From: Methylibium rhizosphaerae
GTDB lineage: Bacteria > Pseudomonadota > Gammaproteobacteria > Burkholderiales > Burkholderiaceae_C
Assembly: GCF_006386545.1 (NCBI RefSeq)
Contig: NZ_SWAR01000008.1
Coordinates: 103,518-167,517 of the forward strand
Reading direction: 5' to 3'
Length of the DNA stretch: 64,000 bases
The notes under the pieces are model-generated. The model had not been told where the DNA came from. It worked only from the letters and a program-made list of their open reading frames with translations, and ran no database searches. Shown here one piece after another: positions 20,001 to 28,208 of this stretch. The position numbers and the translations under genes are program-made. Numbering within the stretch: the first letter of the stretch is position 1; each line of letters opens with the position of its first letter.

Positions 20001-20332
20001 ATGCCGGCCAGCAGCACGACGGCCGCCACCGAGGCCAGCACCCAGGCCAGCATGTGCGGATGCGGGGCCCCGGCATCGTCAACGGCCGGCAGTGGCGCCG
20101 GCAACTGGCGGCTGGCGGCGCGCCTGACCACCAGGTACAGCAGTGCGCTGGTGGCCAGCACGAAGGCGAAACCCTTGTAGACGCCCGCGGCGGAGAGCAC
20201 GGCGACGTCACGGGTGAGGCTGAGCAGGAGGCGGTCGGAGAACAGGATCCACAGCAGCCCGAACACGGCATAGCCTGCAGCGGTACGCAGCGCCGAGCCG
20301 TGCACGCTGGAGGGCGACAGGAGATTGCGCAT
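17021..20332 (-). CDS. Membrane-bound PAS-GGDEF-EAL protein (c-di-GMP turnover)
   Basis: 1103 residues with two N-terminal TM helices, a large sensor-type region (about 100-360) bounded by a further TM helix, two PAS/PAC domains, GGDEF and EAL. The GGDEF site is intact (LGRLGGDEFLVV), as is EAL (GAEALLRWN, DDFGTGYSSLGYL, DVLKIDRSFV), so both synthesis and breakdown of c-di-GMP are possible. I chose ATG 20332 because GAGGA precedes it by five bases on the minus strand. It is convergent with narL. An FNR-type box in the 325-base upstream gap may drive it. Confidence 0.9.
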   Translation of the reverse strand: MRNLLSPSSVHGSALRTAAGYAVFGLLWILFSDRLLLSLTRDVAVLSAAGVYKGFAFVLATSALLYLVVRRAASRQLPAPLPAVDDAGAPHPHMLAWVLASVAAVVLLAGMVGVTRSAREVHAQAAARLHTVADLKARVVSQWIEARRDDMQLLHRDRDLQRYLEQWRTQADEASRERLAGHLRAILFAAQYTSVRLLDANGDTLLVEGEAAAALEPAAQRSAQQALASGEVRDTGLFLSSADSTLSFEMAVPVAAGRGQPPLVLVLRADPQRELQPRVHTWSGAEAGAGVLLLRRDGSDLVLFGDAAQPTRVPADDAALAVAQVFRQGAAAPGVALRGLGDSGEGVESLAVPVQVPGSDWFVATHVPAKPIDAQIWQDAVWIALVNGLALLAAGIVVHSVLQRRELRSARLQQAQQDERLRALNLLDAIANGSSDAIFAKDLQGRYLFINREACRLTGRSAEEILGHDDFLLFPPAQAAVVKQHDRAAAQAGRPITHETLLQTTAGERVLLDTKGPLREADGRVIGVFGISRDITERKRSEELHRQWSMAFEHTRDGMLITDARKRIRSVNRAFVDITGYTQEEVLGRTPTLLRSDQHDAGFYRAMWASIARQGHWQGEIWNRRKNGETYPQWLTVNQVKDPQGQATHYVAVFTDISQLKRGEAELERMAHYDPLTNLPNRRLLQQSLEHALARAQRHGTRSAVLYIDLDGFKTVNDSLGHPSGDELLVCVAQRLKARLRTEDTLGRLGGDEFLVVIESLHDAPAAAALARDLLAAVAEPVSLSCGRDAYVTASIGISVHPEDGSTTAVEMLRDADAAMYRAKDEGRNRFCFYTGDLNSDAVAKLELEAALSRAIERDELLLHYQPKVDASSGAICGAEALLRWNRNSAGLVPPGQFIPLAERSSLILSIGDWVIDQACRQLRQWLDQGLPVLRVAVNVAARQFAAGNLDQVIADALRRHGVPGHCLEVELTEGMLMERPEATAAMLHRLKTLGLVLSLDDFGTGYSSLGYLRRFPIDVLKIDRSFVRTIDDVPDGSAIVDAVIALAHRLHLRVVAEGVETAAQHDYLVRRGCDELQGYRFGRPEDAAALQALLALQAPAEV

Positions 20333-20501
20333 GCGGTCCTCGCGAAAGCTCAGTGGCGGTGCACACCGCGGCCGGTGAAGCTGCAGCGTGGCAGGGCGTC
20401 TGGCGCAGATGGGCATGGGCGTTTGCTCCCCGCAGACGCAAGCCGCTGGTGGCGCCCGCGGTTCACGTGCGGTATGTCATCACGCAGCAAGGCGGGGCCG
20501 T

Positions 20502-20515
20502 TTGACGGCCGTCAA
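20502..20515. promoter_or_regulatory. FNR/FixK-type box in divergent gap
   Basis: Perfect TTGAC-GGCC-GTCAA in the 325-base gap between the GGDEF/EAL gene (minus) and the YitT-like gene (plus). On the minus strand TGACAT (20474-20479) sits at the class II distance; on the plus strand no -10 does. It more likely serves the c-di-GMP gene. I see nothing else notable in 20333-20657. Confidence 0.6.
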
Positions 20516-20657
20516 GGCAATCGACGAAACAGGGGTGGCGCCTCTTGCTCTTTCGGGCAGTCGCGCGCTATTGCGCCGTGCGAAGGCGGCAGCGTTTGCC
20601 CTGGCTCAAGACGCGCGCCATGCCGGCCGGGCGACACTGCCTGGCCTTGCATGCGCC

Positions 20658-21272
20658 ATGGACGAACGAACCCGCACCCCGCCGCACACCCTGCTCGACG
20701 ACGCCCAGGCCTTCGCCACCGCCATCGTGCTCATCGCGCTCGGCCTGTCCCTGCTGGGCTCGGCCCACCTGCTCACCGGCGGCGTGCCCGGGCTCGCCTT
20801 CCTGCTGCGCTATGCCACCGGCATGCCGCTCGGCTGGGCGCTGTTGCTGGTGAACCTGCCGTTCTGCCTGCTCGCCTGGCGGACGATGGGGCCGCGCTTC
20901 ACGCTCCGGACGCTGCTGGCCATGGTCTGCCTGTCAGCGGGCGTCGAGGTGGTCAATGCGGCCCTGCAGCTGCAGTCGGTGCATCCGCTGTTCGCTGCCG
21001 TGGCGGGCGGCATGCTCATCGGCGTGGGGTTGCTCGTGCTGTTTCGCCATCGCGCGAGCCTGGGCGGCATCGGCGTGCTGGCGCTGCTGCTGCAGCAGCG
21101 CCGCGGCTGGCGTGCGGGCGCGGTGCAGCTCGCCGCCGACCTCGCGATCGTCGCGGCCGCATTCGCCGTGGCCGATCCGCTGCAGGTGGCCTACTCGGTG
21201 GCAGGCTCCGCGCTGGTGAACCTGGTGCTGCTCTGGAACCACCGGCCCGGGCGCTACGCCAGCGTCGGCTGA
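20658..21272 (+). CDS. YitT/YczE-like integral membrane protein
   Basis: 204 residues, strongly hydrophobic, with about five to six predicted membrane segments. The segment HLLTGGVPGLAFLLRYATGMPLGWALLLVNLPF matches the YitT/DUF161 pattern (GG.xG.a......g...g......N.P), quoted here only to identify the family. Function is unknown; relatives are annotated as membrane transport-like proteins. The ATG at 20658 gives a short polar N-terminus before the first helix. It lies between the c-di-GMP gene and narK1. Confidence 0.7.
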   Translation: MDERTRTPPHTLLDDAQAFATAIVLIALGLSLLGSAHLLTGGVPGLAFLLRYATGMPLGWALLLVNLPFCLLAWRTMGPRFTLRTLLAMVCLSAGVEVVNAALQLQSVHPLFAAVAGGMLIGVGLLVLFRHRASLGGIGVLALLLQQRRGWRAGAVQLAADLAIVAAAFAVADPLQVAYSVAGSALVNLVLLWNHRPGRYASVG

Positions 21273-21278
21273 GGCCGG

Positions 21279-21320
21279 TTGACGCAGCGCAAGCGCGGCC
21301 CGTGATGCCCGCGCCGTAGT
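21279..21320 (+). promoter_or_regulatory. Degenerate FNR-type box upstream of narK1
   Basis: TTGAC-GCAG-CGCAA at 21279-21292: one perfect half-site, one degenerate. CGTAGT (21315-21320) sits at the class II distance. The transcript would have a leader of about 120 bases before narK1, room for NarL sites. Confidence 0.45.
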
Positions 21321-21447
21321 TCTTCAGGACGATGCCGCTCGGCGGCGCATCGTTCTTCTGCCGCGGCCCCACGGCCCTTCCGGAGGATGCCGCCGCGAGC
21401 CGCCCGATTCGATAGTGCATGCCATGGAGAAACCAAGGAGAGCTTCC

Positions 21448-22800
21448 ATGGCAGCCGCCCCCGCACAAGCCGGCTCACCGCAGCGCCGCAGGCAGGCGGT
21501 TTCAATTCTCGTGGTCAGCACGCTGGCCTTCACCGTGTGCTTCATGGTGTGGATGATGTTCGGCGTCATCGGCATCCCGATCAAGAAGGCGCTCAACCTC
21601 AACGCCACCGAATTCGGCCTGCTCACCGCCACGCCGGTGCTCACCGGCTCGCTGGTGCGTGTGCCGCTGGGCATCTGGACCGACCGCTTCGGCGGACGCA
21701 TCGTGATGGCGCTGCTCATGGCCGCCACCGTGCCGGCCATCTGGCTCATGAGCCATGCCACGCAGTACTGGCATTTCCTGGTCATCGGCCTGTTCGTCGG
21801 CCTGGCCGGCGGCTCGTTCTCGGTGGGCACGCCCTATGTGGCGCGCTGGTTCCCGAAGCACAAGCAGGGCTTCGCGATGGGCGTGTACGGCGCCGGCAAC
21901 TCGGGCGCCGCGGTCAACAAGTTCGTGGCTCCCGCGCTGGTGGTGGCCTTCGGCTGGGCCATGGTGCCGCAGGTGTATGCGGCCGTCATGCTCGGCACCG
22001 TGGTGCTGTTCTGGTTCTTCAGTGCGCACGACCCGGCGCACCTGGTGCCCGGCAATGTCAGCTTCACCGACCAGCTCAAGGCGCTGAAGGACCCGAGGGT
22101 GCTGAAGTACTGCCAGTACTACAGCATCGTGTTCGGCGGCTACGTGGCGCTGTCGCTGTGGATGGTGCAGTACTACGTGGGCGAGTACGGGCTCGACATC
22201 CGCGTGGCGGCGCTGCTGGCCGCCTGCTTCTCGCTGCCCGGCGGCGTGCTGCGCGCCATCGGCGGCTGGCTGTCCGACAGGCACGGGGCCCACAGCGTGA
22301 CCTGGTGGGTCATGTGGGTGAGCTGGATCTGCCTGTTCCTGCTGAGCTACCCGCAGACCGAGTTCACCGTCGCCACCGTCAACGGACCGCGCAGCTTCAG
22401 CTTCGGCTTGAACGTCTATGCCTTCACCGCGGTGATGGCAGTGCTGGGCGTGGCCTGGGCCTTCGGCAAGGCCAGCGTCTTCAAGTACATCAGCGACGAG
22501 TACCCGCAGAACATCGGCGCCATCTCCGGCATCGTGGGCCTGGCCGGCGGCCTGGGCGGCTTCGTGCTGCCCATCATGTTCGGTGCGCTGCTCGACCTCA
22601 CCGGCGTGCGCTCGTCGGCCTTCATGCTGATGTACGGCGTGGTGTGGGTCTCGCTCATCTGGATGTACTTCACCGAGGTGCGGCGCACCGAAGTGATGGG
22701 CAGGAACGCGCCCGAGTCGCCGCACCTGCTGCCGCAGCACACGCCCGCACCGCCCGCCACGGCCAACCCCGGTGCTGCCGCCAACGCGGCACGGGCCTGA
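21448..22800 (+). CDS. narK1: Nitrate/nitrite transporter, NarK1 type
   Basis: MFS transporter of 450 residues that imports nitrate, probably with protons. The N-terminal half (FMVWMMFGVIGIPIKKALNL, then TPVLTGSLVRVPLGIWTDRF) and the Gly-rich nitrate signature (GLAGGSFSVGTPYVARWFP, later GIVGLAGGLGGFVLP) are typical of type I NarK. SD AAGGAG (21435-21440) selects the ATG at 21448 over upstream ATGs at 21415 and 21424. It is followed after 35 bases by a second NarK gene; such NarK1-NarK2 pairs precede narG in many denitrifiers and are fused in Paracoccus. Confidence 0.9.
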   Translation: MAAAPAQAGSPQRRRQAVSILVVSTLAFTVCFMVWMMFGVIGIPIKKALNLNATEFGLLTATPVLTGSLVRVPLGIWTDRFGGRIVMALLMAATVPAIWLMSHATQYWHFLVIGLFVGLAGGSFSVGTPYVARWFPKHKQGFAMGVYGAGNSGAAVNKFVAPALVVAFGWAMVPQVYAAVMLGTVVLFWFFSAHDPAHLVPGNVSFTDQLKALKDPRVLKYCQYYSIVFGGYVALSLWMVQYYVGEYGLDIRVAALLAACFSLPGGVLRAIGGWLSDRHGAHSVTWWVMWVSWICLFLLSYPQTEFTVATVNGPRSFSFGLNVYAFTAVMAVLGVAWAFGKASVFKYISDEYPQNIGAISGIVGLAGGLGGFVLPIMFGALLDLTGVRSSAFMLMYGVVWVSLIWMYFTEVRRTEVMGRNAPESPHLLPQHTPAPPATANPGAAANAARA

Positions 22801-22835
22801 TCTCCCTCTCAACACGTCGCATCGAGGAGCACGAC

Positions 22836-24221
22836 ATGGCTTCTTCAGCAGTCATCTCGCACTGGAACCCGGAAGACCAGGGTTTCTGGCGCAACAAGGG
22901 CGCGTCCATCGCGCAGCGCAACCTCTGGCTTTCGATTCCCGCGCTCACGCTTGCATTCGCGGTGTGGATGGTGTGGTCGGTGGTTGTCGTGAACCTGCCC
23001 GCGGTGGGCTTCAAGTTCTCCACCAACCAGCTGTTCTGGCTGGCCTCTCTGCCGGCGCTGTGCGGCGCCACGTTGCGCATCTTCTACTCGTTCGCGGTGC
23101 CGATCTTCGGCGGCCGGCGCTGGACAGCCATCTCCACCGCGTCGCTGCTGCTGCCTGCGGGTGGGATCGGCCTGGCGGTGCAGAACCCCGGCACGCCGTA
23201 CGAGGTGTTCGTGCTGCTGGCGCTGCTGTGCGGCTTCGGCGGCGGCAACTTCGCCTCCAGCATGAGCAACATCAGCTTCTTCTTCCCGAAGGAAAAGAAG
23301 GGCACGGCGCTGGGCCTCAACGCCGGCCTGGGCAACCTGGGCGTGTCGATCGTGCAGTTCGTGGTGCCGCTGGTCATCACCGCCGGCGTGTTCGGCGAAC
23401 TGGGTGGCGAGCCGCAGGCCATCAACAAGGCCGGCCAGCATAGCCTCATGTGGCTGCAGAACGCCGGCTACGTGTGGGTGCCGTTCATCCTGGCCAGCGC
23501 GGTGGCCGCGTGGTTCGGCATGAACGACCTGGCCGAGGCCAAGGCCTCGTTCGCCGACCAGGCGGTGATCTTCAAGCGCAAGCACAACTGGCTGATGTGC
23601 TGGCTCTACCTCGGCACCTTCGGCAGCTTCATCGGCTACTCGGCCGGCTTCCCGCTGCTCATCAAGAGCCAGTTCCCCGGCGTCAACGCACTGCAGTACG
23701 CATGGCTGGGGCCGCTGGTGGGGGCGCTGGTGCGGCCCGCGGGCGGCTGGCTGTCCGACAAGCTCGGCGGCGCCCGCGTGACCTTCTGGAACTTCATCGC
23801 CATGGTGGCCGGCGTGCTGGCGGTGCTGCAGTTCATGCCGCACGGGGGGCAGGGCGGCAACTTCAACGGCTTCCTCATCGCCTTCCTGTTCCTCTTCGCC
23901 ACCTCGGGCATCGGCAACGGCTCGACCTTCCGCATGATCCCGATCATCTTCCTGACGGAGCGGCAGCGTGCCGCCGGCAAGGGCCGGGCTGAACAGGATC
24001 AGGCGGTGAAGGACGCGAACAAGGAAGCGGCTGCCGTGTTGGGCTTCAGCTCCGCGGTCGGCGCCTACGGCGGCTTCTTCATTCCCAAGAGCTACGGCAC
24101 CTCGATCTCGATGACCGGCGGCCCGGAAGCCGCGCTGTACGTGTTCGTCGGCTTTTACGTCACCTGCATCGTGATGACCTGGTGGTACTACAGCCGCAAG
24201 GGTGCCGAGATGCCCTGCTGA
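22836..24221 (+). CDS. narK2: Nitrate/nitrite antiporter, NarK2 type
   Basis: MFS protein of 461 residues that probably exchanges nitrite for nitrate. It starts with the N-terminal extension usual in this type (MASSAVISHWNPEDQGFW). The substrate-binding arginine lies in LCGATLRIFYSFA, and the nitrate signature GFGGGNFASSMSNISFFFP is followed by a second one around GTSISMTGG. SD GAGGAG (22824-22829) fits the ATG. It lies between narK1 and narG in the same direction and is probably cotranscribed with both. Confidence 0.9.
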   Translation: MASSAVISHWNPEDQGFWRNKGASIAQRNLWLSIPALTLAFAVWMVWSVVVVNLPAVGFKFSTNQLFWLASLPALCGATLRIFYSFAVPIFGGRRWTAISTASLLLPAGGIGLAVQNPGTPYEVFVLLALLCGFGGGNFASSMSNISFFFPKEKKGTALGLNAGLGNLGVSIVQFVVPLVITAGVFGELGGEPQAINKAGQHSLMWLQNAGYVWVPFILASAVAAWFGMNDLAEAKASFADQAVIFKRKHNWLMCWLYLGTFGSFIGYSAGFPLLIKSQFPGVNALQYAWLGPLVGALVRPAGGWLSDKLGGARVTFWNFIAMVAGVLAVLQFMPHGGQGGNFNGFLIAFLFLFATSGIGNGSTFRMIPIIFLTERQRAAGKGRAEQDQAVKDANKEAAAVLGFSSAVGAYGGFFIPKSYGTSISMTGGPEAALYVFVGFYVTCIVMTWWYYSRKGAEMPC

Positions 24222-24227
24222 CATGGA

Positions 24228-24296
24228 CCACTCCCACGGCCTTCGGCCGCCCATCGAGGGGTCAGCACCAGCCGCCCGGCGGAGCCGGATCCGCGG
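24228..24296. repeat. REP-like intergenic element, copy A
   Basis: GC-rich element between narK2 and narG with a small hairpin GGCC-TTC-GGCC and the 14-base core AGCCGGATCCGCGG (24283-24296). That core is shared exactly with copy C at 36971-36984. Architecture resembles intergenic repeats common in Burkholderiales. No coding potential. Confidence 0.65.
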
Positions 24297-24339
24297 TGTT
24301 CGGGCCCTCGCTGCACTTGACCAGATCTCGGAGTCTTGA

Positions 24340-27300
24340 ATGAGTCATTTCCTGGACCGCCTGACGTTCTTCGCCCAGCCGAAGGAGAGCTTCTCTGACG
24401 GCCACGGCCTCACCACCGGTGAAGACCGCACCTGGGAAGACGCCTACCGCCAGCGCTGGGCCCACGACAAGATCGTGCGTTCCACCCACGGCGTGAACTG
24501 CACGGGCTCCTGCTCGTGGAAGATCCATGTGAAGGGCGGCATCGTCACCTGGGAGACCCAGCAGACCGACTACCCGCGCACCCGCTGGGACCTGCCCAAC
24601 CACGAGCCGCGCGGCTGCGCCCGCGGCGCGAGCTACAGCTGGTACCTCTACAGCGCCAACCGGGTGAAGTACCCGCTGGTGCGCGGCCGCCTGCTCAGGC
24701 ACTGGCGCGCCGCGCGACAGTCCATGGGGCCGGTGGAAGCCTGGGCCTCCATCGTGAACGACCCGCTGCGGCGCGCCGATTACCAGCGCCAGCGCGGCCT
24801 GGGCGGCTTCGTGCGCTCGAGCTGGGACGAGGTGAACGAGATCGTCGCGGCGGCCAACGTGTTCACCATCAAGCAGCACGGGCCGGACCGCATCATCGGC
24901 TTCTCGCCCATCCCGGCGATGAGCATGGTGAGCTACGCCGCGGGCAGCCGCTACCTGAGCCTCATCGGCGGCGTGTGCATGAGCTTCTACGACTGGTACT
25001 GCGACCTGCCGCCCTCGAGCCCGCAGACCTGGGGCGAGCAGACCGACGTGCCGGAGTCGGCCGACTGGTACAACTCGACCTTCATCATCGCCTGGGGTTC
25101 GAACGTGCCCCAGACCCGCACGCCCGATGCGCACTTCTTCACCGAGGTCCGCTACAAGGGTGCCAAGACGGTGGCGGTGACGCCCGACTATGCCGAGGTC
25201 AGCAAGCTGGCCGATCTGTGGCTGCACCCGAAGCAGGGCACCGACGCAGCCATCGCCATGGCGATGGGGCATGTGATCCTGAAGAAGTTCTACTTCGACA
25301 AGCGAAGCGAGTACTTCGACGACTACGCCCGCCGCTACACCGACCTGCCGCTGCTGGTCATGCTCAAGGAGCAGGTGCTGGCCGACGGCCGCAGGCTGCT
25401 GGTGCCCGACCGCTACCTGCGGGCCAGCGACTTCCATGGCCAACTGGGCCAGAAACACCATGCCGACTGGAAGACGGTGGGCTTCGACGCCACCGGCAAG
25501 GCGGTGCTGCCCAACGGCTCCATCGGCTTTCGCTGGGGCCCCGAGGGCGACCCCGACAAGGGCAAGTGGAACCTCGAGAACAAGGAAGCACGCCACGGCA
25601 ACGACGTCCACCTGAAGCTGTCGGTGCTGGAGGACGAGTGCGGCGCCCAGGCGCATGAGGTGCGCACCGTGGGCTTCCCGTACTTCGGCGGGATCGACTC
25701 GCCGCAGTTCACCGCCAACAAGCAGCAGGACGTGCTGGCCCGCCAGGTGCCGGTGACCACGCTGCCGGTCGAGGAGCACGGCGTGCAGCGCGAGGCCATC
25801 GTCGCCACCGTGTTCGACCTGATGGTGGCGCACTACGGCATCGACCGCGGCTTCGACGGCGACGACGTGCCGGAGAGCTTCGACGACAACAAGCCCTACA
25901 CGCCGGCCTGGGCCGAACACATCACCGGCGTGAAGCGCGACCAGATCGTCACCGTGGCCGAGCAGTTCGCCGACAACGCCGACAAGACGCACGGCAAGTC
26001 GATGGTGATCATCGGCGCGGCGATGAACCATTGGTACCACTGCGACATGAACTACCGCGGCATCATCAACATGCTGATGCTGTGCGGCTGCGTGGGGCAA
26101 AGCGGCGGCGGCTGGGCGCACTACGTGGGGCAGGAGAAGCTGCGCCCGCAGACCGGCTGGACGGCGCTGGCCTTCGCGCTCGACTGGCTGCGCCCGCCTC
26201 GCCAGCAGAACTCCACCAGCTTCTTCTACGCCCACACCGACCAGTGGCGCTACGAGAAGCTGGCGGTCGACGAGGTGCTGTCGCCGCTGGCGGACAAGGG
26301 TGCCTACAGCGGCAGCCTCATCGACTACAACGTGCGGGCCGAGCGCATGGGCTGGCTGCCCAGCGCCCCGCAGCTGAAGACCAACCCGCTGAAGGTGGTG
26401 CGCGACGCGGCCGCTCACGGCGTGGACACGAAGCAGTACGTGGTCGACGGGCTCAGGAGCGGCGCGCTGCAGATGAGCTGCGAGGACCCGGACCATCCGG
26501 CCAACTGGCCGCGCAACATGTTCGTGTGGCGCTCCAACATCCTGGGGTCGTCAGGCAAGGGCCACGAGTACTTCCTGAAGCACCTGCTGGGCACCAGCCA
26601 CGGCGTGCAGGGCAAGGACCTCGGCAGCGAGGAAACCAGGCCGCAGGAAGTGGTCTGGCACGACAAGGCCCCGGAAGGCAAGCTCGACCTGCTGGTCACG
26701 CTCGACTTCCGCATGAGCACCACCTGCCTGTATTCGGACATCGTGCTGCCCACGGCCACCTGGTACGAGAAGAACGACCTCAACACCAGCGACATGCATC
26801 CGTTCATCCATCCGCTGTCCACCGCGGTGGACCCGGCCTGGCAGGCCCGCAGCGACTGGGAGATCTACAAAGGCTTCGCGAAGAAGTTCAGCGAAGTCTG
26901 CGTGGGCCACCTGGGCGTGGAGAAGGAGGTGGTGCTCCAGCCCCTGATGCACGACACCGCGGCCGAGCTGGCCCAGCCGTTCGGCGTGGCCGACTGGAAG
27001 CGCGGCGAATGCGACCTCGTGCCCGGCAAGACGGCGCCGCAGGTCGCCGTGGTCGAGCGCGACTACCCGAACGTCTTCAGGCGCTTCACCTCGCTCGGCC
27101 CTCTGATGGGCCAGCTGGGCAACGGCGGCAAGGGCATCGGCTGGAACACGCAGGACGAGGTGCAGCACCTGGCCGAGCTCAACGGCACGGTGAGCGAACC
27201 CGGCGCCTCGCAGGGCCTGCCGCGGATCGACACCGACATCGATGCCGCCGAGGTGGTGATGATGCTGGCGCCCGAGACCAACGGCCACGTCGCGGTGAAG

Positions 27301-28131
27301 GCCTGGGAAGCCTTGAGCAGGCAGACCGGCCGCGAGCATGCGCACCTGGCGCTGCACCGCGAAGACGAGAAGATCCGCTTCCGCGACATCCAGGCGCAGC
27401 CGCGCAAGATCATCAGCTCGCCCACCTGGAGCGGGCTGGAAAGCGAGAAGGTCTCCTACAACGCCGGCTACACCAACGTGCACGAACTGATTCCCTGGCG
27501 CACCCTCACCGGGCGGCAGCAGTTCTACCAGGACCACCCGTGGATGCGCGACTTCGGCGAAGGCTTCACTTCCTATCGGCCGCCGGTGGACCTGAAGACC
27601 ATTGCCGACGTGAAGGGCCGCAAGCCCAACGGCGAGCAGGAGCTGGTGCTCAACTTCATCACGCCGCACCAGAAATGGGGCATCCACTCGACCTACAGCG
27701 ACAACCTGCTGATGCTCACGCTCAACCGCGGCGGGCCGGTGGTGTGGATCAGCGAGACCGACGCGAAGGCGGGCGGCATCGAGGACAACGACTGGATCGA
27801 GCTCTACAACGTGAACGGCGCCATCGCCGCACGCGCGGTGGTGAGCCAGCGTGTCAATCCGGGCATGGTGCTCATGTACCACGCGCAGGAAAAGATCGTG
27901 AACACGCCGGGGTCCGAAATCACCGGCCAGCGCGGCGGCATCCACAACTCGGTGACCCGCATCGTGCTCAAGCCCACCCACATGATCGGCGGCTATGCGC
28001 AGCTGAGCTACGGCTTCAACTACTACGGAACCATCGGCACCAACCGCGACGAGTTCGTGGTGGTGCGCAAGATGAAGAAGATCGACTGGATGGACGGCGA
28101 GATCGCGGCCCAGGAAGGAGAAACTGCATGA
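24340..28131 (+). CDS. narG: Respiratory nitrate reductase, alpha subunit
   Basis: Catalytic molybdopterin-guanine-dinucleotide subunit of the membrane-bound, cytoplasm-facing nitrate reductase; 1263 residues, the normal size. The FS0 iron-sulfur cluster ligands are in HGVNCTGSCSW and GCARGASYSW near the N-terminus (one His, three Cys). The aspartate in YCDLPPSSPQTWGEQTD corresponds to the molybdenum ligand. The N-terminus lacks an exported Tat leader, as expected for NarG. Its 3' end carries an SD (AAGGAG, 28115-28120) that would normally serve narH, now separated from narH by a repeat element. Confidence 0.97.
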   Translation: MSHFLDRLTFFAQPKESFSDGHGLTTGEDRTWEDAYRQRWAHDKIVRSTHGVNCTGSCSWKIHVKGGIVTWETQQTDYPRTRWDLPNHEPRGCARGASYSWYLYSANRVKYPLVRGRLLRHWRAARQSMGPVEAWASIVNDPLRRADYQRQRGLGGFVRSSWDEVNEIVAAANVFTIKQHGPDRIIGFSPIPAMSMVSYAAGSRYLSLIGGVCMSFYDWYCDLPPSSPQTWGEQTDVPESADWYNSTFIIAWGSNVPQTRTPDAHFFTEVRYKGAKTVAVTPDYAEVSKLADLWLHPKQGTDAAIAMAMGHVILKKFYFDKRSEYFDDYARRYTDLPLLVMLKEQVLADGRRLLVPDRYLRASDFHGQLGQKHHADWKTVGFDATGKAVLPNGSIGFRWGPEGDPDKGKWNLENKEARHGNDVHLKLSVLEDECGAQAHEVRTVGFPYFGGIDSPQFTANKQQDVLARQVPVTTLPVEEHGVQREAIVATVFDLMVAHYGIDRGFDGDDVPESFDDNKPYTPAWAEHITGVKRDQIVTVAEQFADNADKTHGKSMVIIGAAMNHWYHCDMNYRGIINMLMLCGCVGQSGGGWAHYVGQEKLRPQTGWTALAFALDWLRPPRQQNSTSFFYAHTDQWRYEKLAVDEVLSPLADKGAYSGSLIDYNVRAERMGWLPSAPQLKTNPLKVVRDAAAHGVDTKQYVVDGLRSGALQMSCEDPDHPANWPRNMFVWRSNILGSSGKGHEYFLKHLLGTSHGVQGKDLGSEETRPQEVVWHDKAPEGKLDLLVTLDFRMSTTCLYSDIVLPTATWYEKNDLNTSDMHPFIHPLSTAVDPAWQARSDWEIYKGFAKKFSEVCVGHLGVEKEVVLQPLMHDTAAELAQPFGVADWKRGECDLVPGKTAPQVAVVERDYPNVFRRFTSLGPLMGQLGNGGKGIGWNTQDEVQHLAELNGTVSEPGASQGLPRIDTDIDAAEVVMMLAPETNGHVAVKAWEALSRQTGREHAHLALHREDEKIRFRDIQAQPRKIISSPTWSGLESEKVSYNAGYTNVHELIPWRTLTGRQQFYQDHPWMRDFGEGFTSYRPPVDLKTIADVKGRKPNGEQELVLNFITPHQKWGIHSTYSDNLLMLTLNRGGPVVWISETDAKAGGIEDNDWIELYNVNGAIAARAVVSQRVNPGMVLMYHAQEKIVNTPGSEITGQRGGIHNSVTRIVLKPTHMIGGYAQLSYGFNYYGTIGTNRDEFVVVRKMKKIDWMDGEIAAQEGETA

Positions 28132-28208
28132 GCCCCCACACTCGCATTCGCTCGTGGCCCCCCGAGGGGGTTGCCTCCCTTGAGACGGCTCGGCGGGAGG
28201 CAGCATGA
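28126..28208 (+). repeat. REP-like element, copy B, inserted at the narG-narH junction, with a 26-codon ORF
   Basis: The direct repeat GCATGA flanks the insert (28126-28131 and 28203-28208). The left copy holds the narG stop and an ATG at 28128, seven bases after AAGGAG. From this ATG a 26-codon frame runs through the element and stops at 28206-28208, overlapping the narH ATG (ATGA). The right end of the element supplies GGGAGG in front of narH. The centre has CCCCCCGAGGGGG, as in copy C. Confidence 0.65.

Noticed and set aside
28128..28208. The 26-codon ORF between narG and narH as a functional small protein
   Set aside because: It consists of repeat-element sequence. A role in coupling is plausible, but a protein function is not supported.
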